From positions 1-9,593 of the forward strand of contig QHXH01000257.1 of NCBI GenBank assembly GCA_003222855.1: 9,593 nt of DNA. The letters run 5' to 3'. Shown here piece after piece: positions 1 through 4,641 of the stretch; within the stretch, counting starts at the first letter, position 1, and the number at the start of each line of letters is the position of its first letter. Origin of the DNA: Acidobacteriota bacterium. GTDB taxonomy: Bacteria; Acidobacteriota; Blastocatellia; Pyrinomonadales; Pyrinomonadaceae. The position numbers were made by a program, and so were the translations under genes. The notes under the pieces were generated by a model, which ran no database searches, had not been told where the DNA came from, and saw only the letters and a program-made list of their open reading frames with translations.

Positions 1-745
1 TTGCGCCCTCGCTCTGCGCGATCTCGTTTTCATGATGCGGAAAAACCAGATCGATGCCGCCCAGATGCAGATCGAAAGTTTCACCAAGGTACTTCATCGA
101 CATTGCCGAACATTCGATATGCCAGCCGGGACGGCCGCGGCCGACGGTTGTTTCCCAAGCGGGTTCGTCAGGTTTCGTCGGCGCTTTCCAAAGCGCGAAA
201 TCGCGCGCGTCTTCCTTGTCGTATTTGTCGGTATCGACGCGCTCGCTTCGGCCCGCGATATTACCGGCGAAGTTTATCTTTGAAAGCTTCCCGTAATCAG
301 GAAACGAACTGATGCGATAGTAAATCGAGCTATCAGATCGATAGGCATGATTGTTTTTCTCCAGCTTATCGATCAGTTCGGCCATCTCGTTTATGTGACG
401 AGTTGCCCGCGGCGCAACTTCCGGACGCTCACAACCCAGCGCGTCAAAGTCTTCCCAGAACGCGTCAATGTACTTCGCGGTGTAATCGTCGAGCGTCTGG
501 TTGTGTTCGTGCGCCTTGGTGATGATGCGATCGTCAACGTCCGTGAGGTTCATCACCTGGGTCACTCGATGGCCTTTGAATTTCAGATAACGGCGAATTA
601 CATCAGCCGCGATCGCCGAGCGAAAATTTCCGATGTGTCCATAATCCCAAACGGTCGGCCCGCAGTAATACATCCGCACTTCGCCTTCATTGAGCGGACG
701 AAATTCTTCGAGCTGACCCGAGAGCGTGTTGTGAATGCGAAGCAT
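1..745 (-). CDS. cysS: Cysteinyl-tRNA synthetase, N-terminal part (cut by left window edge)
   Basis: Charges tRNA-Cys with cysteine in the cytoplasm; a class I aminoacyl-tRNA synthetase. The minus strand is open for 248 codons from ATG at 745 to the window edge, with no stop. Visible motifs are YYCGPTVWDYGHIGN at residues 26-40 (HIGN is the class I HIGH signature and C28 a zinc ligand), MNLTDVDD at 65-72, GRPGWHIECSAMS at 204-216 (C212, zinc ligand) and GGIDLVFPHHENEIAQSEG at 229-247 (H237, H238 and E241 region, zinc and adenylate site). The KMSKS loop and the tRNA-binding C-terminus lie outside the window. An in-frame TGA lies 36 nt upstream of the ATG and no other ATG lies between, so the start is well fixed. 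No Shine-Dalgarno is visible; a promoter ends 8 nt before the ATG, so the message may be leaderless. The ORFs on the opposite strand here are shadows. Confidence 0.97.
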   Translation of the reverse strand, partial: MLRIHNTLSGQLEEFRPLNEGEVRMYYCGPTVWDYGHIGNFRSAIAADVIRRYLKFKGHRVTQVMNLTDVDDRIITKAHEHNQTLDDYTAKYIDAFWEDFDALGCERPEVAPRATRHINEMAELIDKLEKNNHAYRSDSSIYYRISSFPDYGKLSKINFAGNIAGRSERVDTDKYDKEDARDFALWKAPTKPDEPAWETTVGRGRPGWHIECSAMSMKYLGETFDLHLGGIDLVFPHHENEIAQSEGA

Positions 746-753
746 TGGAAGCG

Positions 754-782
754 AGTCTAGGGAAGCTGCGAACGCGAGTCAA
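754..782 (-). promoter_or_regulatory. Candidate sigma-70 promoter of cysS, start-proximal
   Basis: On the minus strand, TTGACT (777-782, 5/6 to the -35 consensus) is followed by exactly 17 nt and then TAGACT (754-759, 4/6 to the -10). The -10 ends 8 nt before the cysS ATG. A normal start distance would put +1 at or next to the ATG, which fits the lack of a Shine-Dalgarno. This is inferred from sequence match and spacing only. Confidence 0.5.
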
Positions 783-891
783 ACCGTTAGTTCCGCTGAA
801 TAACCGGGTGCTTAAGAGCGTGAATCCTGAGAGAGGCGCCTACATTTCGATGCCCGTTCTTAAAGTTGCCCGGGCGTCCGGCCCATGAAAC

Positions 892-910
892 CACGCGCAG
901 GATGCGCGTG
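892..910. repeat. Perfect 8-bp dyad upstream of the metal permease
   Basis: CACGCGCA, a GGA spacer, then TGCGCGTG: an exact inverted repeat of two 8-bp arms. It lies 33 nt before the permease ATG and overlaps the proposed -35 hexamer (908-913). That is where a repressor operator, for example for a metal sensor, would sit. It could equally form an RNA hairpin if transcription starts further upstream. The function is inferred. Confidence 0.45.
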
Positions 911-937
911 CCACCTTCTGACCACTCAGGTTATGAT
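908..937 (+). promoter_or_regulatory. Candidate promoter of the metal permease, start-proximal
   Basis: GTGCCA (908-913, 4/6 to the -35), an 18-nt spacer and TATGAT (932-937, 5/6 to the -10). The -10 ends only 6 nt before the ATG at 944, so a transcript from here would be leaderless. The -35 match is modest. The matching arrangement at cysS on the other side of this intergenic region makes the reading more credible. Confidence 0.35.
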
Positions 938-943
938 GCGGCC

Positions 944-1674
944 ATGCACGGAACGACCGCATTTGTTCTCTGGCTCGGATTGATCTTCGGAATCAAACAT
1001 GCGATGGAGGTGGATCATCTGGTCGCGATCGCCACTATCGTTAGCGAAACGCACTCAGTCATCCGTTCCGCGCTGGTGGAATGTTTTGGGGATTGGGACA
1101 CACGTTTTCAATTCTGGTGGTGGGCGTACTGGTGATCCTTCTCAGGGTCGAGATTCCTGAACGAGTCGCGACTTTCTTTGAGTTGGCAGTTGCGTTCATG
1201 ATTATCGTGCTCGGATCCAGGACTCTCTATTTTGTACTGCGCAAGCAAAAGCGAGTACACACGCACCCGCACCTCCACGGCGCGTCGGTCCACACGCACC
1301 TGCACTTTCATGATTCCGAGCACGCGCATGCGTTGCGAGATGTTCGACCGCATGATCACGGACGGCAAGCGAAGCTCACGGGCTGGCGAGCAGTATTCGT
1401 TGGCATAGTGCACGGCCTGGCGGGTTCGGCGGCCTTGACGCTGTTGGTGTTGACGCAATTGTCAGGCGGCGCTTCGCAACTGCTCGGCTTGATGTACCTG
1501 CTCGTCTTTGGAATCGGATCGATTGGCGGAATGCTTCTAATGAGTACCGCGATGAGCCTGCCGCTCGCATTAGCACCGGCGCATTTCGAACGGATCAATA
1601 TACCCATTCGCTTAATTGCCGGAATTGGGAGCGTGGCGTTTGGAGTTTATTACGCCGGCCGGCAGTTCGGGTAG
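944..1674 (+). pseudogene. NicO/NiCoT-like nickel/cobalt permease, interrupted by a one-base frameshift
   Basis: Inner-membrane transporter predicted to import or export Ni2+ or Co2+. The first frame (944 to about 1080) gives MHGTTAFVLWLGLIFGIKHA followed by MEVDHLVAIATIVSE. This contains the HX4DH signature (HAMEVDH) that NiCoT proteins use to bind metal in TM II. The second frame (from about 1081) continues with FWGLGHTFSILVVG, a match to the family's second motif, and later GIVHGLAGSAALTLLVL. Between the membrane segments lies a loop with 12 histidines in 34 codons (1258-1359). Restoring one base near 1078-1080 (GTGGAATG to GTGGGAATG) gives a single 243-residue protein reading SALVGMFWGLGHT. 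As sequenced, the first frame stops at 1135. A TTG at 866 is an in-frame but poorer start; ATG 944 begins the hydrophobic segment. It converges on thiL with an 18-nt gap. It could be a real pseudogene, a phase-variable gene or a sequencing error. Confidence 0.85.
1258..1359 (+). other. Histidine-rich metal-binding loop in the permease
   Basis: Twelve histidines in 34 codons, as clustered HTHPHLH, HTHLHFH and HAH groups and ending in HDH. The loop sits between hydrophobic segments of the NicO-like permease. Such loops are common in nickel, cobalt and zinc transporters and are thought to collect or sense metal. Here it supports a transition-metal substrate but does not tell which metal. Confidence 0.8.
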
Positions 1675-1692
1675 CGTCCCCGTTCAATTCTT

Positions 1693-2790
1693 CTAATTCC
1701 GGAAATGTTCGAACCCCTGAGGCGTTAAGGTCCAGATACGATTCCTTTCCCTGATGCGAACTTCCGAAGGTCCAGTGATGGCGCCGATGTGCGAAATCGG
1801 AACGCCATCGACACGCCGCGGCAATCGCGAAACGTTTTCCGGAGGGACACTGAAAAGCAATTCGAAGTCCTCGCCGCCATGCAGTGCCAGCGCGAGCGGA
1901 TCCAGGGCGCGCCGACCGCACAATTTCTTGACGTCATCGTCGAGAGGAATTGATGAAGATTCGATCAGCGCGCCGGCGTTACTCTCTCTGCACAGGTGAT
2001 TGAGATCGGAAGACAAGCCGTCGCTGATGTCGATCATCGCGGTTGCCAGCCGCTCATCGCCGAGCACGATGCCCCAACCGACACGAGGTGAGGGCCGGAG
2101 TTGGCGGAGAAGGAGTGATTGGATTGAGTCGTCATCCGATTTCTCTGCCTCTCGATCGAATGCGCTCTCCCTCACGGTCGGGCTACTGCCCCGCTGCTGA
2201 TCGTTGCGTTCTGAACTCTGATCTTTGACCTCTGACCTCTGGTTGACCCGCGCTCCGTTCTCGATCAACTTCAAACCTGCGGCGGCGCCGCCAAGTTTGC
2301 CGGTGACGTAGATCTGGTCGCCGGCGCGAGCGCCTGACCGCTTGATTGCCGCGCCTGAGTTCACTTCGCCCAATACGATCGAGTCGATCACAATGCTTTC
2401 CTTCGTCTCAGAAACGTCGCCACCAGCGAGTGTGACGCCAAATCGATCAGCGAGTGCAAAGTATCCGTCGAAAAACTCGTCCTTGAAGTTACTGGTCCAA
2501 TCAGCGCGAGCCATTCCCATGGAAAGAAACGACCAGAATGGGCGGCCACCCATGGCGGCGATATCTGACAGCGAGACGGCAAGCGTTTTGTGACCGAGCA
2601 AGCGCGCGGGAGTTGCGCCGCGATAGAAGTCGACGCCTTCGACAAGCAAGTCAGTGGTGACGATCAGATCGCGATCCACGCGTTGAGCGATGATCGAAGC
2701 GTCATCACCGATTCCCGTGAGCACGCGTGCTGAATGTTTCTGGGAATTCGCCCGATGGCGGAGACGATCTAGAAAACTGAATTCGCTCAT
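1693..2790 (-). CDS. thiL: Thiamine-monophosphate kinase with an internal repeat-derived insert
   Basis: Phosphorylates thiamine monophosphate with ATP to thiamine pyrophosphate, the last step of cofactor synthesis. It is a cytoplasmic enzyme of the PurM/SelD/HypE-like ATP-binding superfamily. Motifs in order: TGIGDDAS (25-32, metal-binding acidic pair), TTDLLVEGVDF (45-55), SLSDIAAMGG (73-82), LAGGDVSETKESIVID (121-136), MIDISDGLSSDLNHLC (252-267) and HGGEDFELLFSV (304-315). At 365 residues it is longer than the roughly 310-340 usual for the family. The excess lies at about residues 184-225, a hydrophilic stretch encoded by repetitive DNA. Start: ATG at 2790; no good Shine-Dalgarno is visible, and the upstream DNA is the arm of an inverted repeat. 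It is 130 nt downstream of the aminotransferase on the same strand and no other thiamine gene is nearby. All core motifs are intact, so activity is likely. Confidence 0.95.
   Translation of the reverse strand: MSEFSFLDRLRHRANSQKHSARVLTGIGDDASIIAQRVDRDLIVTTDLLVEGVDFYRGATPARLLGHKTLAVSLSDIAAMGGRPFWSFLSMGMARADWTSNFKDEFFDGYFALADRFGVTLAGGDVSETKESIVIDSIVLGEVNSGAAIKRSGARAGDQIYVTGKLGGAAAGLKLIENGARVNQRSEVKDQSSERNDQQRGSSPTVRESAFDREAEKSDDDSIQSLLLRQLRPSPRVGWGIVLGDERLATAMIDISDGLSSDLNHLCRESNAGALIESSSIPLDDDVKKLCGRRALDPLALALHGGEDFELLFSVPPENVSRLPRRVDGVPISHIGAITGPSEVRIRERNRIWTLTPQGFEHFRN
2116..2241 (-). repeat. In-frame repetitive insert within thiL
   Basis: This encodes ThiL residues about 184-225, rich in R, S, E, D and Q and containing the run QQRGSSPTVRESA. 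In usual ThiL proteins the segment before LLxxxLRPxPRV is much shorter. The DNA consists of heptamer repeats (2210-2244) plus a GC-rich segment reading GGCAGTAGCCCGACCGTGAG on the minus strand (around 2170-2190). That segment looks like the dispersed repeats I associate with Acidobacteriota genomes; this is recollection, not a search. Insertion boundaries are approximate. Confidence 0.6.
2210..2244. repeat. Degenerate heptanucleotide tandem repeat
   Basis: Five consecutive 7-bp units on the plus strand: TCTGAAC, TCTGATC, TTTGACC, TCTGACC, TCTGGTT (minus-strand form GGTCAGA). The unit is not a multiple of three, so copy-number changes other than multiples of three would shift the thiL frame. 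It lies at the start of the thiL insert. Confidence 0.75.
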
Positions 2791-2796
2791 ACATTA

Positions 2797-2915
2797 GCCA
2801 CAGAGGCACAGAGACGCAGAGAAAAGAACGAACAGTAGGTTAACAAGAAAACTCGCCTTCGTCCTTCCCTAATCATTCTTAACTGTCTTGCTCTGAGTCT
2901 CGGTGTCTCAGTGGC
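2797..2915. repeat. Inverted-repeat element between aminotransferase and thiL
   Basis: The left arm at 2797-2821 begins GCCACAGAGGCACAGAGACG. The right arm at 2891-2915, read on the minus strand, begins GCCACTGAGACACCGAGACT. The 25-bp arms match at 21 positions. They enclose about 70 bp without coding capacity. The arms are built from CAGAG/CTCTG-type units and resemble widely dispersed non-coding repeats in some bacterial phyla. The element fills almost the whole gap between the aminotransferase stop and the thiL start, so it would form a long hairpin in any read-through transcript. Confidence 0.7.
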
Positions 2916-2920
2916 AGGTC

Positions 2921-4093
2921 TCATAGATTTCGATGCATAGACTCCAGACCGCCTTGAATCGTTTCAATCGAAGTCGAGAACGAGAAGCGCACGTGTCCTT
3001 CGCCATGTGACCCAAAGACAATGCCCGGTACCGTGGCGACTTTTGCCTTGTCCAAAAGGATCTCCGCAGCTTCGCGGCTGTTGGTGCTGATGCTGGTCAG
3101 GTCGGGGAACGCATAGAACGCTCCAGCTGGTGACGCGCAGGTAAATCCAAGTTCATTCAATCCGGTTACCAGCAAGTCTCGCCGCTCGCGATACGCCGCG
3201 CGCGACGTCGCCAGGAAATCTGATTCAGTGGTGAGTGCGGCGAGCGCGGCCCATTGCGTCGGAGTCGAGACTCCGTTCGAAGAGTAAAGAGTTGCTTTCG
3301 CTAAACCAGTCATCCATGGTTGCGTCGCAACGGCATAGCCGATCCGCCAGCCGGTCATCGCGTATGACTTCGACAGAGTGAAAGATGTGATCGTTCGTTC
3401 GAACATTCCCGGCAGGGATGCAATCGATACGGGCTCGCCTTCATAAACGATGTCTTCGTATGCTTCGTCGGCGATAACTACAAGATCGTGATCGATTGCG
3501 AAACTCGCAGCTTCTTCTGCTTCTTCGCGACTGAAGACAACTCCGGAAGGGTTCGCCGGCGTGTTGAAATAAAGCGCGCGCGTGTTCGCGGTAGCGTAAC
3601 GCGCGAGCGTCACACGGAATCCTTCGGCCCGAGCTTCATTCGTCGGAACCAGGACCAGTCGTCCACCGCAATGCGCGACCAGGTCTTTGATGGGCGTCCA
3701 ATAGGGAGAAAAGATCAGGACGTCGTCGCCGGGATCAATTGTTGATTGAAACGCCCCGAACAGGCCTTGCATGCCTCCGTTGACGACGATCACGTTCTCT
3801 TCCTGGGCGTCGATGTTATTACGCGTGCGTAATTTCTCAGCAATCGCGCTCCGCAAATCGGCAATTCCAGAGGATGGCGCGTAGCGCGTTTTGTTCTTTT
3901 GCAGCGCAGCCGTGACGGCCTGCTTTATGTAATCGGGTGTTGGTCTATACGGTTCACCCCCTTCAAATTGGTAAACCGCGGCGCCCTTTGCGCGCAGCTC
4001 CATCACCCGATTGCGAATCTGGACAATATCGGAAAAGCCAACTTCGTCCAGGCGCTTGGAGAGACGAAATGAAACGGGAGCAGTTGCTGACAA
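2921..4093 (-). CDS. PLP-dependent class I/II aminotransferase (aspartate aminotransferase-like)
   Basis: Cytoplasmic enzyme moving an amino group between an amino acid and a 2-oxo acid through pyridoxal phosphate. The 390-residue length is normal for the fold type I family. Seen motifs: RYAPSSGIADLRSAIAEKL (70-88), VVNGGMQGL (103-111, cofactor phosphate region), FNTPANPSG (176-184, N181), VIADEAYEDIVYEG (206-219, D209 pairs with the pyridine nitrogen, Y212), FTLSKSYAMTGWRIGY (238-253, K242 is the Schiff-base lysine, R250 binds phosphate) and GHVRFSFSTS (366-375, R369 binds the substrate carboxylate). The start is TTG at 4093, preceded by AGGAGG; the next ATG is residue 31, after conserved sequence. 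It has its own promoter at 4139-4167. Substrate cannot be settled from sequence: aspartate, an aromatic amino acid or alanine are all possible. Confidence 0.93.
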   Translation of the reverse strand: MSATAPVSFRLSKRLDEVGFSDIVQIRNRVMELRAKGAAVYQFEGGEPYRPTPDYIKQAVTAALQKNKTRYAPSSGIADLRSAIAEKLRTRNNIDAQEENVIVVNGGMQGLFGAFQSTIDPGDDVLIFSPYWTPIKDLVAHCGGRLVLVPTNEARAEGFRVTLARYATANTRALYFNTPANPSGVVFSREEAEEAASFAIDHDLVVIADEAYEDIVYEGEPVSIASLPGMFERTITSFTLSKSYAMTGWRIGYAVATQPWMTGLAKATLYSSNGVSTPTQWAALAALTTESDFLATSRAAYRERRDLLVTGLNELGFTCASPAGAFYAFPDLTSISTNSREAAEILLDKAKVATVPGIVFGSHGEGHVRFSFSTSIETIQGGLESMHRNL

Positions 4094-4103
4094 GTTGATG
4101 CGG

Positions 4104-4109
4104 CCTCCT
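4104..4109 (-). promoter_or_regulatory. Strong ribosome-binding site deciding a TTG start
   Basis: AGGAGG on the minus strand, 10 nt before the TTG at 4091-4093. No ATG or GTG competes in this frame until residue 31 of the aminotransferase, which lies inside conserved sequence. The site therefore fixes the TTG start. Confidence 0.75.
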
Positions 4110-4138
4110 GGACTGAGAGAGTGCTCGGAAGAAGCGCG

Positions 4139-4167
4139 ATTATAGCTTGCCGCGGAGAGTCAGTCTA
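4139..4167 (-). promoter_or_regulatory. Sigma-70-type promoter of the aminotransferase
   Basis: Minus strand: TAGACT (4162-4167, 4/6 to the -35), a 17-nt spacer and TATAAT (4139-4144, a perfect -10). A start about 7 nt downstream gives a leader of roughly 40 nt that holds the AGGAGG ribosome-binding site. This is the best promoter match in the window. Confidence 0.7.
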
Positions 4168-4195
4168 TTTCTCGGCCGTGCAGAATCGCGTGCCC

Positions 4196-4382
4196 TAGCA
4201 GACTGCTGAAAAACTCCTTGAGAGTCCAGGGCGCTTGAAATTTGGAGTGCGGAGACTTGTCGCCGCTTTTGCTCCAGACCGCAAATGCCAGGCATTTTGA
4301 AGCAAGCCATTCGAAAGCGGCGACAAGTCGCCGCACTGCAAAGAGGACGGCTCTCGCGAATTAGTTTTTCAGCGGCCTGCTA
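4196..4382. mobile_element. 187-bp palindromic MITE-like element with TA ends
   Basis: The left end TAGCAGACTGCTGAAAAACT (4196-4215) and the right end read on the other strand, TAGCAGGCCGCTGAAAAACT (4363-4382), match at 18 of 20 bases. Both ends carry TA, consistent with a TA target-site duplication as made by IS630/Tc1-type transposases. Inside is a second pair of inverted arms: 4246-4270 against about 4312-4338, sharing GACTTGTCGCCGCTTT. At the centre is a short AAATGCC-A-GGCATTT hairpin (4283-4297). There is no transposase ORF, so it would be a non-autonomous element. It lies between divergent genes, and its insertion separates their control regions. The next 80 bp (4383-4465) hold nothing I can recognise. 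Confidence 0.75.
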
Positions 4383-4465
4383 AAGGGGCGTTCCAGCCAC
4401 CAGTCCTCAAAATCAAATTTGTATATTCCACCCCAAGCGACAAGGGACCACCCACCTCGATAGTC

Positions 4466-4494
4466 GTGACCCCGCGCCGCGGCTGTGCTATGTT
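4466..4494 (+). promoter_or_regulatory. Candidate extended -10 promoter for the TPR/sigma-54 regulator
   Basis: GTGACC (4466-4471, 4/6 to the -35), a 17-nt spacer and TATGTT (4489-4494, 4/6 to the -10), preceded by TG at 4486-4487 to give the extended -10 form TGCTATGTT. Transcription would start near 4501, about 58 nt before the leader ORF and 140 nt before the regulator. The score is modest, so this is a candidate only. Confidence 0.35.
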
Positions 4495-4558
4495 GCGTTG
4501 CATCTGCTGGTTAATAGCGTTTAGCATTAGTCTCCCGCCCGAGAAATTCGGAGGTGAA

Positions 4559-4585
4559 ATGTGTGCTTTATTGAGCGTTTATTGA
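4559..4585 (+). CDS. Putative 8-residue leader peptide (MCALLSVY) with near-perfect Shine-Dalgarno
   Basis: ATG at 4559 is preceded by GGAGGTGAA, complementary to the 16S rRNA tail over GGAGGTGA and lying directly before the ATG (the GGAGG core ends 4 nt before it). The frame reads M-C-A-L-L-S-V-Y and stops with TGA at 4583-4585. The stop falls inside the left arm of the dyad at 4575-4607. The regulator starts 56 nt downstream in another frame from a TTG with a weaker site, so the regulator's translation could depend on ribosomes at this leader. It could also be a chance ORF or the remnant of an older start. The peptide composition (one Cys, two Leu) gives no obvious amino-acid sensor. Confidence 0.4.
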   Translation: MCALLSVY

Positions 4586-4607
4586 TACGTACGTATCGAT
4601 AAAACGC
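4575..4607. promoter_or_regulatory. 33-bp dyad upstream of the regulator gene
   Basis: The left arm GCGTTTATTGATACGT meets the right arm ACGTATCGATAAAACGC. Allowing one unpaired base and one mismatch, the arms are complementary over 15 pairs around a central ACGTACGT. It ends 34 nt before the regulator TTG, downstream of the candidate promoter. It could be a DNA operator (no spacer and strong two-fold symmetry favour protein binding) or an mRNA hairpin in the leader. There is no trailing T-run, so it is not a standard terminator. Confidence 0.6.
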
Positions 4608-4641
4608 ATATCCGACATCACCGCAGAAGGACTGTGCCGGT

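Noticed and set aside
1..760. Plus-strand ORFs of 103 and 137 residues as genes
   Set aside because: The minus strand of this region encodes an unmistakable CysS; the plus-strand frames lack family motifs and are its shadows.
866..943. TTG at 866 as the permease start
   Set aside because: It would add 26 hydrophilic residues unlike the family and reads through the dyad and promoter; ATG 944 begins the first membrane segment.
800..943. Cobalamin or other metal riboswitch upstream of the permease
   Set aside because: No B12-box or other conserved core is visible; only simple dyads are present.
1640..1700. Bidirectional terminator between the permease and thiL
   Set aside because: The GCCGGCCGGC palindrome lies inside the permease coding end and has no T-run on either side.
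2210..2244. CRISPR-like array
   Set aside because: The units are 7 bp and contiguous with no spacers; this is a simple tandem repeat.
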